Below are positions 9,490 through 18,170 of a stretch of 64,000 nt of DNA, piece after piece. The notes under the pieces are model-generated. The model was not told the DNA's origin and searched no databases. It saw only the letters and a list, made by a program, of their open reading frames with translations. Positions within the stretch are counted from its first letter, which is position 1. Each line of letters starts with the position of its first letter. The translations under genes were made by a program, and so were the position numbers. The DNA comes from Cellvibrionales bacterium UBA4435 (GTDB taxonomy: Bacteria; Pseudomonadota; Gammaproteobacteria; Pseudomonadales; Porticoccaceae), in NCBI GenBank assembly GCA_002390525.1, contig DGPR01000002.1, positions 42,966 to 106,965 of the forward strand. The letters are read 5' to 3'.

Positions 9490-10740
9490 ATGAAAAATTT
9501 TTATTATGATAAAGGTATAATGTTTGTTGAAAAAATAGCTATGAAGTCTATTGCAGAAAGCTATGGAACGCCTAGTTATATTTATAGTCGTGCCGCACTT
9601 ACAAATAACTTCCTCTCGTACCTTGAAGCACTAGACAATCAACCACATAAGATTTGCTACTCTGTTAAAGCTAATTCTAATATTGCAGTTCTAGGTATTC
9701 TGGCAAAGCTAGGTGCTGGATTTGATATAGTTTCAGGTGGAGAATTAGAGCGGGTTATACTTGCAGGGGGTGACCCTAAGAAAATTATTTTTTCAGGAGT
9801 CGGGAAAACACCTGAAGAAATGCGAAGGGCTATAGAACTAGGGGTGCATTGTTTCAATGTTGAATCTGAAGCTGAACTTAAAGTTCTTAATGATGTAGCG
9901 CAGTCCTGTAAAAAAATAGCTCCTGTTTCTTTGAGAGTAAACCCAGATGTCGATGCTAATACTCACCCATATATCTCTACTGGACTTCGAGAAAATAAAT
10001 TTGGCATTGATATCAAAAAAGCTCTTGGTGTCTACTTAAAAACAAAAAAAATGAAGTCTCTAAAAATTATCGGCGTTGACTGCCATATAGGTTCGCAATT
10101 AATCGAGACGGCTCCCTTTATAGACGCTCTCAAAAGAGTTTTAGTATTGGTGGACAATCTGCAAGAGCATGGGATACATATAGAGCATTTGGATATTGGT
10201 GGTGGGCTTGGTGTTTGCTATAAAGATGAAAAACCACCTCAAATTAGAGACTATGTAAAAGAAATAGTCTCAAACCTTGAGGGAAGAAATATTACTCTAA
10301 TATTAGAACCAGGTAGATCAATTGTTGCAGACGCGGGCGTCTTACTTACTAAAGTAGAGTATCTAAAACCTGGGGAGGAGAAAAATTTTGCAGTCATTGA
10401 CGCTGCAATGAATGATATGATCAGACCTGCACTTTATCAGGCTTGGTTGGCAGTTGAACTAGTTACTGGTAATAAAGATCTCCCAAAAAAATGGGATATA
10501 GTAGGTCCGATTTGTGAGACTGGAGATTTTATCGCAAAAGATAGATTATTAGCTATACGTCAAGGAGATCTTCTGTGTGTTAGATCAGCAGGAGCATATG
10601 GATTTTCTATGAGCTCAAATTACAATAGTCGCTGTAAGGCGGCGGAAATCATGGTAGATGGCAATAATATGTATGAAATTAGAAAAAGAGAAACTGTCCA
10701 AGACTTAGTTCGTGGGGAATCTTTATTGCCCAATGAATAA
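9490..10740 (+). CDS. lysA: Diaminopimelate decarboxylase
   Basis: PLP enzyme converting meso-diaminopimelate to lysine. The 416 residues include the PLP lysine K60 in YSVKANSN, the substrate/PLP loops HIGSQ and GGGLG, the EPGRSIVA phosphate-binding motif, and the active-site CETGDF motif in the C-terminal barrel, contributed across the dimer. It lies three bases after lptM and is followed by dapF, so meso-DAP supply and use are co-expressed. Confidence 0.97.
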   Translation: MKNFYYDKGIMFVEKIAMKSIAESYGTPSYIYSRAALTNNFLSYLEALDNQPHKICYSVKANSNIAVLGILAKLGAGFDIVSGGELERVILAGGDPKKIIFSGVGKTPEEMRRAIELGVHCFNVESEAELKVLNDVAQSCKKIAPVSLRVNPDVDANTHPYISTGLRENKFGIDIKKALGVYLKTKKMKSLKIIGVDCHIGSQLIETAPFIDALKRVLVLVDNLQEHGIHIEHLDIGGGLGVCYKDEKPPQIRDYVKEIVSNLEGRNITLILEPGRSIVADAGVLLTKVEYLKPGEEKNFAVIDAAMNDMIRPALYQAWLAVELVTGNKDLPKKWDIVGPICETGDFIAKDRLLAIRQGDLLCVRSAGAYGFSMSSNYNSRCKAAEIMVDGNNMYEIRKRETVQDLVRGESLLPNE

Positions 10741-10779
10741 AAATAGTACTTAAAACATCTTTATAAAGCTGGGTAAGCT

Positions 10780-11610
10780 ATGTTGATAAAATTTACAAAA
10801 ATGCACGGCCTAGGCAATGATTTTGTAGTAATAGATGGTATCTCGCAGGCCGTTACTATAACTCCTAAAATAGCTAAAAAATTAGGTGATAGGAATTTTG
10901 GTATAGGTTGTGATCAAATTTTAATAGTTGAAAGTCCAAGTCGACCCGATGTAGATTTTCGTTATCGTATCTTTAATAATAACGGCCAAGAAGTGGAGCA
11001 ATGTGGAAACGGTGCTCGATGTTTTGCTAAGTTTGTACATAATCGTAAATTAACAGGAAAAAGTAATATTCTTGTCGAAACCAAAAATGGAATAATCAAA
11101 ATAAGACTTTTGCATGATGGTTTAGTGCAGGTTGATATGGGTGCACCAGAACTAGAGCCCAATAAAATTCCATTTGATGCTGACAAACAAGAAATACTTT
11201 ATAAGATACCTTTCGAAAAATCACAAATACTATTGAGTGCTATATCAATGGGAAATCCACATGCGGTATTGATTGTAGACGATACAGCCTCTGCCTCGGT
11301 GAAATTAATGGGTGAAGTTATCAGTAAAAATTCAATGTTTCCAAAAGAAGCAAACGTTGGTTTTATGCAAATAATTAACCCTAGCGAAATAAATTTGCGG
11401 GTCTATGAAAGAGGCTGTGGTGAAACTCTTGCTTGTGGCTCAGGTGCATGTGCGGCAGTTGTCGCAGGGCAACTACAGGGCCTTTTAGAGACCACTGTTA
11501 GAGTAAATCTCACAGGTGGCAGCTTGCTTATCGAATGGGCGGGTAATAGTCATCCAGTCATGATGACTGGAAAGGCTGTTACAGTATTTCATGGGCAAAT
11601 TTATATATGA
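10780..11610 (+). CDS. dapF: Diaminopimelate epimerase
   Basis: Interconverts LL- and meso-diaminopimelate for peptidoglycan and lysine. The 276 residues carry the two catalytic cysteines: C75 in EQCGNGARC and C219 in ETLACGSGACA (C73 and C217 in E. coli). The N-terminus FTKMHGLGNDFVVID is diagnostic. The stop overlaps the next gene's start by four bases (ATGA). Confidence 0.97.
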   Translation: MLIKFTKMHGLGNDFVVIDGISQAVTITPKIAKKLGDRNFGIGCDQILIVESPSRPDVDFRYRIFNNNGQEVEQCGNGARCFAKFVHNRKLTGKSNILVETKNGIIKIRLLHDGLVQVDMGAPELEPNKIPFDADKQEILYKIPFEKSQILLSAISMGNPHAVLIVDDTASASVKLMGEVISKNSMFPKEANVGFMQIINPSEINLRVYERGCGETLACGSGACAAVVAGQLQGLLETTVRVNLTGGSLLIEWAGNSHPVMMTGKAVTVFHGQIYI

Positions 11611-12308
11611 GTAAAGTGACTGATGAAAAAAATAGTAATCAATTTGTAACTCAAAAAAAAATTAAAGAATACCTCCTAAAAAATCCAAATTTTTTTGATG
11701 AAAACCCAGATACCCTCGAAAATTTAGTTATACCTCATCTTAGTGGCGGAGCAATTTCTTTAGTTGAGCGTCAAGTTTTGTTACTTAGAGAAAAAAATCT
11801 AGAGCTATCAGAGCACATTAAAAATATTCGAACTACTGCAGAAGATAATGCTAAGTTGTTCGAAAAAACTACTCGTTTAGTGTCTTCATTAATAATGGCT
11901 ACTGACCTTGAATCACTGATTTCTAGGCTATCTGAAAGCCTCAGTAGAGATTTTCAGGTTGAATTTCATCAGCTCATTTTGTTTGATGATTATAAGATAG
12001 AAGCAAATGCCCATACAAAAATTGTCTCTATTAAAGAAGCAGAAGATGATGTTGGCATATTACTTACAAAAGAAGAGCCGCTCTCAGGCATATCAAGTCG
12101 AATTGAGCTTGATTTTTTATTTGGGAATCAAAAAAGAAGAGTAAAATCTGCTGCTGCAGCGAGACTTTTTAATAATTCACTCCTTGGTATCCTTGCAATC
12201 GGAAACTCAAATCCAAATTATTATAATAGTATATTGGATACAATTTTTTTTAATCATATCACTAAAGTTTTGAACGGGTTGATTCCCAAAATGTTTCCTA
12301 GATTATAA
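11607..12308 (+). CDS. DUF484 family protein
   Basis: A conserved 233-residue gammaproteobacterial protein almost always encoded between dapF and xerC. The N-terminal part has the DUF484 pattern (YLLKNPNFFDENPD, then LSGGAISLVERQVLLLREKN), with a short helix/coil around 60-90 and a GAF-like alpha/beta domain after it. The function is unknown; the position suggests a link to XerC or cell-envelope growth, but this is only context. Its start overlaps dapF, so coupled translation is likely. Confidence 0.88.
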   Translation: MSKVTDEKNSNQFVTQKKIKEYLLKNPNFFDENPDTLENLVIPHLSGGAISLVERQVLLLREKNLELSEHIKNIRTTAEDNAKLFEKTTRLVSSLIMATDLESLISRLSESLSRDFQVEFHQLILFDDYKIEANAHTKIVSIKEAEDDVGILLTKEEPLSGISSRIELDFLFGNQKRRVKSAAAARLFNNSLLGILAIGNSNPNYYNSILDTIFFNHITKVLNGLIPKMFPRL

Positions 12309-12320
12309 ATTTATCAATTC

Positions 12321-13223
12321 ATGAGTACTGATATGAAAAAAAGAATAAAAGAATTCGAAGAACATTTACGCACAGAGCGTCGGCTGTCTGGTCATACTAT
12401 TACTAGCTACCAACGTGATCTAGAGAAGCTAGCTATTTGGTGTGCAGAATCCGAGCTATTGCTAGAGAATATAACTACTCACGATATAAGAGCATGCTTA
12501 TCATCTCTTCATAAAAACGGTCTAGGTGGAAAAAGTATTCAAAGATGGCTATCTTCGCTACGTACTTTTTTTAACTATGGTATGAAAAATCAATGGCTCG
12601 ATAAAAATCCTGCGAATAGCTTAACTGCACCAAAATCACCAAAAAAATTACCTAAAACATTAGACGTAGATCAAGTAAATCAGCTTCTTTCATTCACAAC
12701 CACAAACTGGATTGACTATCGAGATCACGCTATTATCGAATTATTATATTCATCAGGCTTACGACTTGCTGAGCTATCAGGGTTGAACTTGACTGACTTG
12801 GACTTAAAGGAATGTTCCGTCAGAGTAACAGGAAAAGGTAATAAAACTAGGTCGCTCCCAGTAGGGAGACAAGCTATAGATGCACTTAAAATCTGGTTGC
12901 AATGTAGACAGAATAAAATTGCAACCGAGTCATCAGCGATGTTTTTAAACATATATGGCAAAAGACTTTCGTCAAGGAGTATTCAGGATCGTTTAAAAAA
13001 AATCTCAATACGTCAAGGCATGCAAGGCAGGATTCATCCACATATGCTCAGACATTCTTTTGCAAGCCATATGTTAGAATCAAGTGGAGATTTACGCGCA
13101 GTGCAAGAGTTACTTGGTCATCAAAATATATCAACAACTCAAATATATACTCACCTAGATTTCCAACATCTTGCAAAAGTTTATGATAAAGCTCACCCAC
13201 GTGCTTCAAAAAAAAATAATTAG
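12321..13223 (+). CDS. xerC: Site-specific tyrosine recombinase
   Basis: With XerD, resolves chromosome dimers at dif. At 300 residues it has an N-terminal SAM-like DNA-binding domain (about 10-95) and a catalytic domain with the full set R148 (SGLRLAEL), K172 region (TGKGNKTR), H241 and R244 (HPHMLRHSFASH), H267 (LLGHQNI) and nucleophile Y276 (STTQIYTH). XerC rather than XerD is indicated by the dapF-DUF484 neighbourhood. Last gene of the operon, convergent with a PII gene 16 bases on. Confidence 0.95.
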   Translation: MSTDMKKRIKEFEEHLRTERRLSGHTITSYQRDLEKLAIWCAESELLLENITTHDIRACLSSLHKNGLGGKSIQRWLSSLRTFFNYGMKNQWLDKNPANSLTAPKSPKKLPKTLDVDQVNQLLSFTTTNWIDYRDHAIIELLYSSGLRLAELSGLNLTDLDLKECSVRVTGKGNKTRSLPVGRQAIDALKIWLQCRQNKIATESSAMFLNIYGKRLSSRSIQDRLKKISIRQGMQGRIHPHMLRHSFASHMLESSGDLRAVQELLGHQNISTTQIYTHLDFQHLAKVYDKAHPRASKKNN

Positions 13224-13239
13224 CTACTAGGTAAATTTG

Positions 13240-13614
<375 letters not shown>

Positions 13615-13673
13615 GATAAGCGCTGTGCAATTCATTTGATAATTTGAAAAACCTGTTCAATATTTTATTTATA

Positions 13674-13702
13674 AGTATAAGATTATTAATAAAATAACTC
13701 AA
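13674..13702 (-). promoter_or_regulatory. Sigma-70 promoter of the stand-alone PII gene
   Basis: Read on the minus strand: TTGAGT (13702-13697), a 17-base spacer, TATACT (13679-13674). Both boxes are near consensus with ideal spacing. The start near 13667 gives a leader of about 88 bases. Confidence 0.6.
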
Positions 13703-13738
13703 AAAATTTATCTGCATAACTTAAATACTGAAATTAAT

Positions 13739-13764
13739 AAAAAAAGGGGGATGTGATCCCCCTT
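13739..13764 (-). terminator. Rho-independent terminator after amtB
   Basis: On the minus strand AAGGGGG, a 7-base loop and CCCCCTT form a 7-bp stem followed by a run of T (T7 overlapping the stem end). It lies 29 bases beyond the amtB stop and separates the amtB operon from the downstream PII gene. Confidence 0.85.
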
Positions 13765-13792
13765 AAAGCTTAAGTGAAAATAATTTATATAT

Positions 13793-15040
13793 TTACTTGG
13801 TAAATTCAGGATATGCAGCTAAGCCGCATTCACTTGCATCTACACCGTCTGTCTCTGCTTGCTCGGTGACCCGAATACCTATGACGCTCTTGATGATAAA
13901 CCAGGCGATCATGCTAGTGACAAAAGTCCAAGCTAAAATTACTACGATACCCGTGAGTTGACCCATTAGTGTGGCATCCTCATTTCCGGATAAACATACA
14001 GCTAACAGGCCCCAGATACCAACGACACCATGGACGGATATGGCGCCTACTGGATCATCAATTTTAATTTTATCCATGGCAAGTATTGAGAAAACAACTA
14101 GGACTCCACCGATAGCTCCAATTATTGATGCATAACCTGCAGTCCAAGCAAGTGGCTCAGCTGTGATTGCGACAAGACCAGCTAATGCCCCATTTATTGC
14201 CATTGTTAAATCTGCTTTATTAAACAAAAGTTGTGAAGTAACAAGAGCTGCTAACAAACCAGCTGCCGCTGCAGCGTTAGTATTCACAAATATATCAGCT
14301 ACGGCATTTGCTTCACCGACATCCGATACTTTAAGCTCGGATCCTCCATTGAAACCAAACCAGCCCATCCATAAAATGAACATACCTATTGCAGCCAGAG
14401 GCAAATTTGATCCAGGAATTGCGTTCACCTTGCCATCAGCAGTATATTTACCTTTTCTTGCACCAAGCAAGATCACACCTGCTATAGCAGCAGTCGCACC
14501 ACAAAGATGGACGACGCCTGAACCAGCAAAATCTTGGAAGCCTGCAGCATCAAGAAATCCACCACCCCATTTCCACATTCCTTGCATAGGATAGATAAAT
14601 CCTGTCAGAATTATCGCAAATAATAAAAATGACCATAATTTCATACGCTCAGCTACAGCACCAGATACTATAGACATTGCGGTTGCTACAAAAACTACCT
14701 GGAAGAAAAAATCAGACGCGCCCGAATAGTATGTATCACCATTGCTAGCTATGACCTCTTCAGCTGAGGAATTAGAAATAATATTCCCAAACCACACATC
14801 CGGAAGATATCCTCCAGTGCTACCGCCATACATTATTGCGTAGCCCATCACTAAGTACATGACACATGCAATAGAATATAAAGCTACATTTTTTGTTAAA
14901 ATTTCCGTGGTGCTTTTAGTGCGCACCAAGCCAGACTCGAGCATAGTAAAGCCCGCAGCCATCCACATCACTAGTACACCACATATAAGAAAATAGAAGG
15001 TATCTAGTGCATATTTTACTTCGATTAATTCAGGACTCAT
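13793..15040 (-). CDS. amtB: Ammonium transporter
   Basis: Inner-membrane Amt/Rh channel importing ammonium. The 415 residues make about 11 membrane helices. The twin pore histidines are H178 (GVVHLCGA) and H337 (SVHGVVGIWG), and the family segments GAVAERMKLWSF, GMFILWMGWFGFNGGS and LAWTAGYASIIGAIGG are intact. There is no cleavable signal peptide. It follows glnK by 15 bases with AGGAGAG before the ATG, and ends at a strong terminator. PII protein from the preceding gene should block it when nitrogen is plentiful. Confidence 0.97.
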   Translation of the reverse strand: MSPELIEVKYALDTFYFLICGVLVMWMAAGFTMLESGLVRTKSTTEILTKNVALYSIACVMYLVMGYAIMYGGSTGGYLPDVWFGNIISNSSAEEVIASNGDTYYSGASDFFFQVVFVATAMSIVSGAVAERMKLWSFLLFAIILTGFIYPMQGMWKWGGGFLDAAGFQDFAGSGVVHLCGATAAIAGVILLGARKGKYTADGKVNAIPGSNLPLAAIGMFILWMGWFGFNGGSELKVSDVGEANAVADIFVNTNAAAAAGLLAALVTSQLLFNKADLTMAINGALAGLVAITAEPLAWTAGYASIIGAIGGVLVVFSILAMDKIKIDDPVGAISVHGVVGIWGLLAVCLSGNEDATLMGQLTGIVVILAWTFVTSMIAWFIIKSVIGIRVTEQAETDGVDASECGLAAYPEFTK

Positions 15041-15055
15041 TGTTTCTCTCCTATT

Positions 15056-15406
<351 letters not shown>

Positions 15407-15415
15407 TTATAAGAA

Positions 15416-15447
15416 AAGGATATTTTTGACGAATCAAAAATATCCTT
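15416..15447 (-). repeat. Perfect 14-bp inverted repeat between porin gene and glnK
   Basis: AAGGATATTTTTGA, loop CGAA, TCAAAAATATCCTT: a fully paired 14-bp stem with a tetraloop. It starts 6 bases after the porin stop and ends about 10 bases before the glnK ribosome site. Only a short T tract follows on the minus strand, so it may be a partial terminator or an RNA-stability hairpin setting the porin to glnK-amtB ratio. Confidence 0.7.
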
Positions 15448-15453
15448 GTGCAG

Positions 15454-16239
15454 TTACATACTTTTGCTGATTGAAAATATTGCTGAACTGTCACACCAGT
15501 CAGTTCCCCAACATTCATCTTCATCCAAATCTGTATCAACAAAGCTTAAGGCAAAATCCAATCCAGCAATTGATTTACTGAGAGTAACTGAAAAATCAGT
15601 ATAATTATCCTCACCATCTGATAAAAATGCTTCATTGGCATCACTAACATTGGAATCATCACTTGAATTTTCAAAATCATTAAATCCTACGTGAAAGTCT
15701 AGAGCGATATCAGCTGGAAGAGCGAAAAGACCGAAACTATAGTCTATATAGTAATAGTTGAATTCACCTGTTTCTTGCCAATAATCATCAGAATAAGCAA
15801 ACCCTAGAGTAAAATCTTTGTACCCGATGCTACCGTATACCTCTGCGTAATCAAGATCTCTATCTTTATTATATGAACCGCTAGAAAAATTTGTTTCTGC
15901 AGATGTTGGGTAGTCGTAATAAAGTAAACCGATATCATAAGAAATTTCTTCTGTTAGATTGCCACCTAAACCAGCGTAATAATCTAGTTCCATTGACGGA
16001 TTTGAACTTCCAGTTAATTCGAAATCAACGTTTGAGCCCCATATTCCAGCATAAAAACCATTATCAAAAGCTATATCGAATCCACCTGATACTGCTGGCG
16101 AAGTTGCATTTTGTGAAATACCGCGAAATTTATAGTCGGTAGCCAACGTTATGTTTCCAGATGTTTCATAAGCCTGAGTAGTGATTGGTATAGCTGTGGC
16201 TAATATCGCGACTGAAAGTAATTTTTTAAATGTATGCAT
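15454..16239 (-). CDS. TorF-family putative outer-membrane porin
   Basis: A 261-residue outer-membrane beta-barrel. It has a signal peptide of about 23 residues ending TTQAYE, then the family start SGNITLATDYKFRGISQN, and alternating aromatic strands throughout (FYAGIWGSNVDF, LDYYAGLGG, YDIGLLYYDYP, LGFAYSDDYW). The barrel is very acidic, and it ends in SISKSM rather than the usual terminal Phe. The family (TIGR02001 type) has no proven substrate. It is first in the operon with glnK-amtB behind a sigma-54 promoter with NtrC-like sites, so I infer it admits ammonium or small nitrogen compounds during nitrogen shortage. Confidence 0.85.
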   Translation of the reverse strand: MHTFKKLLSVAILATAIPITTQAYETSGNITLATDYKFRGISQNATSPAVSGGFDIAFDNGFYAGIWGSNVDFELTGSSNPSMELDYYAGLGGNLTEEISYDIGLLYYDYPTSAETNFSSGSYNKDRDLDYAEVYGSIGYKDFTLGFAYSDDYWQETGEFNYYYIDYSFGLFALPADIALDFHVGFNDFENSSDDSNVSDANEAFLSDGEDNYTDFSVTLSKSIAGLDFALSFVDTDLDEDECWGTDWCDSSAIFSISKSM

Positions 16240-16285
16240 GTTTTTTCTCCAATAAAGTTAAATAAAAAAATCTCTCACTCTCTTT

Positions 16286-16304
16286 AATGCATTTTTCGTG
16301 CCAA
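16286..16304 (-). promoter_or_regulatory. Sigma-54 (RpoN) promoter of the porin-glnK-amtB operon
   Basis: The minus strand reads TTGGCACGAAAAATGCATT. Against the sigma-54 consensus TGGCACG-N4-TTGCA the -24 element is perfect and the -12 element has one mismatch (ATGC), with correct spacing. Transcription would start near 16278, about 38 bases before the porin ATG. Confidence 0.82.
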
Positions 16305-16355
16305 CTTTTTAAACTATTGATTTTATTGTAAATAATGCTTAATATGTAGTTAATA

Positions 16356-16372
16356 TGCACTATATGAGTGCT
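16356..16372. promoter_or_regulatory. NtrC-like enhancer site 1
   Basis: TGCACTATATGAGTGCT matches the NtrC dyad TGCAC-N7-GTGCA except for the last base. Its centre is about 86 bases upstream of the predicted sigma-54 start, within the usual enhancer range. Confidence 0.7.
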
Positions 16373-16397
16373 AGTTTGGTACCTTCTAATATAAAAT

Positions 16398-16414
16398 TGC
16401 ACCAAGCTGATATT
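16398..16414. promoter_or_regulatory. NtrC-like enhancer half-site 2
   Basis: TGCACCA is a perfect NtrC half-site; the other half is degenerate. Its centre is 42 bases, or four helical turns, beyond site 1, so both would lie on the same DNA face, as needed for NtrC oligomers. Confidence 0.45.
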
Positions 16415-16474
16415 TCTTAGCCTTTCGTTTTATTTGCAAATATTTTGCTTAATTGGTTAAATTATTTTTTATTA

Positions 16475-16502
16475 TTGATAAAGATTAGATGCAAGTTATA
16501 CG
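16475..16502 (+). promoter_or_regulatory. Candidate promoter of ubiK
   Basis: TTGATA (16475-16480), a 16-base spacer and TATACG (16497-16502). Fair boxes; start near 16509, about 41 bases before ubiK. The rest of the 310-base gap 16240-16549 holds the sigma-54/NtrC region of the opposite operon. Confidence 0.4.
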
Positions 16503-16549
16503 CTAATTTTAAGTAGTAATAGATGTATAGCTTTGCTGGAGAAAATTAA

Positions 16550-16807
16550 ATGAAAAAAAATGAATTACTTGAAAAGTTTGTAAACCAGTTTAATGGTATA
16601 ATTGCTCCAGGTGCTGAATCTCTAAATAAAGAGATTCAGCAAAAAATGCGCTCAGCGGCACAAACCGCCTTTGATAAGTTAGATTTGGTCTCTCGAGAGG
16701 AATTTGATGCGCAGGTATCAATCTTAAACCGCACACAAGAACAATTAGAGGATATTAAGAAACAGCTGTCAGAAATAGAAGAAAACTTAAGCACGAAATA
16801 TAGATAA
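16550..16807 (+). CDS. ubiK: Ubiquinone biosynthesis accessory factor
   Basis: An 85-residue UbiK/YqiC family protein (BMFP type). It has an amphipathic N-terminal helix that binds membrane (LLEKFVNQFNGIIAPG) and the conserved RSAAQTAFDKLDLVSREEFD, and a C-terminal coiled coil (VSILNRTQEQLEDIKKQLSE) that forms trimers. It helps the Ubi hydroxylation complex, with UbiJ, in aerobic ubiquinone synthesis. TGGAG precedes the ATG. Single gene, convergent with sfsA. Confidence 0.9.
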   Translation: MKKNELLEKFVNQFNGIIAPGAESLNKEIQQKMRSAAQTAFDKLDLVSREEFDAQVSILNRTQEQLEDIKKQLSEIEENLSTKYR

Positions 16808-16814
16808 ACATTAA

Positions 16815-17519
16815 TTACAAAATAAATGGTAATTTTTTTTCTATTTTTATTGTTTCTGGAGACATACTGCAACCATAAGAAACTACTTCAACTCCTGCAT
16901 CAATAGCATTTTTTATAGTTTCAACATATAGAGGATCAATATTTTTAGCCAAACCTGTAGTGCACGCTCCAGAATGTTGAACACAAAATACAAGTACTGA
17001 GCGGAACCCTTGTTGCACCATCTTAGTTAATTCACGTAAATGCTTCACACCCCTCGTGGTTTTTGCATCAGGAAAAACCATATGGCCGTTGCCTAAATTA
17101 AACGTCATATTTTTAACTTCGACATAACAGTCTTTTTCAGTATTTGTTAATAATATATCGATGCGACTTTTTTCAGTTCCATACTTCACCTCCCTATATA
17201 TATTTTCATAACCCTGTAACTCTTTAATAACACCATTCTCGATAGCTTCCACTACTAAATTATTTGGATGCTGAGTATTTACACCGCATAAATATCCATC
17301 AGTAGTTTCTGTAAGCTCAAGAGTGCCAGGAAGCTTGCGGTTTGGCTTGTCAGTTCGTGAAAACCAACACTGATTACCCTCAGCCCAACAATTAGTCATT
17401 GAGCCAGTATTTGGGCAATGAACTGTCAAAGTTGTGCCGTCTAATAGCTTTATGTCAACGAAAAATCTTTTATAGCGTCTTAATATATAAGCTCTCTCGA
17501 AATGGGGGGAAAATTTCAT
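16815..17519 (-). CDS. sfsA: SfsA family DNA/RNA nuclease-like protein
   Basis: A 234-residue protein, exactly the E. coli length. The N-terminal OB-fold begins MKFSPHFERAYILRRYKRF; the C-terminal part resembles a PD-(D/E)xK nuclease: SRIDILL, YVEVKNMTF and FPDAKTTRGVKHLREL. The name comes from sugar fermentation stimulation; sequence-independent DNA binding is reported and its biological role is unsettled. The frame stays open for 66 more codons upstream, including a hydrophobic stretch, but these are not family-like and run into the dksA region, so I start at 17519. Divergent from dksA, as is common. Confidence 0.92.
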   Translation of the reverse strand: MKFSPHFERAYILRRYKRFFVDIKLLDGTTLTVHCPNTGSMTNCWAEGNQCWFSRTDKPNRKLPGTLELTETTDGYLCGVNTQHPNNLVVEAIENGVIKELQGYENIYREVKYGTEKSRIDILLTNTEKDCYVEVKNMTFNLGNGHMVFPDAKTTRGVKHLRELTKMVQQGFRSVLVFCVQHSGACTTGLAKNIDPLYVETIKNAIDAGVEVVSYGCSMSPETIKIEKKLPFIL

Positions 17520-17685
17520 ATACAGCCTATAAGTTTTCAAAATATTTTGTACATTACAAATAAAAATAAAATATATGCCAATCAAGGTAAATACAATTAA
17601 TTGTAATAAAATATGAGATTTTACTTGAAAAAAATACTTTATAGCACTATAAACCGTATCCTCAAAATTTATCGAGTGTAAATTC

Positions 17686-18132
17686 ATGCCAAACAAAGCA
17701 GAAATATTATTAGTCAATCCTCTTCATGGTCTCGCTCCTTATGTGGAAAAGGAAGATGAAGAATATATGAGCGGTGCGCAAGAAGCTCACTTTAAAGTAA
17801 TACTTAACACCTGGAAAAAAGAGTTAATGGAAGAGGTAGATAGAACGGTTACTCATATGAAAGATGAGGCTGCAAATTTCCCAGATCCAGCTGATAGAGC
17901 CACTCAAGAAGAAGAGTTTAGCTTAGAACTGAGAACCAGGGATAGGGAAAGGAAGCTCATCAAGAAAATTGATTCTACTATTGAGCGCATCGAAGGCAAG
18001 GATTATGGGTTTTGTGACCAATGTGGGGTTGAAATAGGTATTCGCAGATTAGAGGCTAGGCCAACTGCAGACTTATGTGTTGATTGTAAAACGCTGGATG
18101 AAATCAAGGAAAGGCAACTGACAGGCGGTTGA
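17686..18132 (+). CDS. dksA: RNA polymerase-binding transcription factor DksA
   Basis: Binds in the RNA polymerase secondary channel and, with ppGpp, tunes rRNA and amino-acid promoters. The 148 residues have the long coiled coil with the tip motif DPADRA (D67, D70, A72), and the zinc site C110, C113, C131, C134. The segment SLELRTRDRERKLIKKI is nearly identical to E. coli. It precedes gluQ, as in many gammaproteobacteria. Confidence 0.97.
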   Translation: MPNKAEILLVNPLHGLAPYVEKEDEEYMSGAQEAHFKVILNTWKKELMEEVDRTVTHMKDEAANFPDPADRATQEEEFSLELRTRDRERKLIKKIDSTIERIEGKDYGFCDQCGVEIGIRRLEARPTADLCVDCKTLDEIKERQLTGG

Positions 18133-18170
18133 ATGCTTGATAGTCTCCATTACGATATTATACTCCAACT

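Noticed and set aside
13744-13764. GGGGG/CCCCC hairpin as an operator
   Set aside because: Its position after amtB and the T7 tract on the minus strand identify it as an intrinsic terminator.
14163-14594. 143-codon open frame on the opposite strand of amtB
   Set aside because: It lies wholly inside amtB, has no family features, and its Ala/Pro-rich composition is the expected shadow of the amtB codons.
17520-17717. 66-codon N-terminal extension of sfsA with a membrane-like stretch
   Set aside because: The extension is unlike SfsA, which is 234 residues long from 17519, and it overlaps the start region of dksA.
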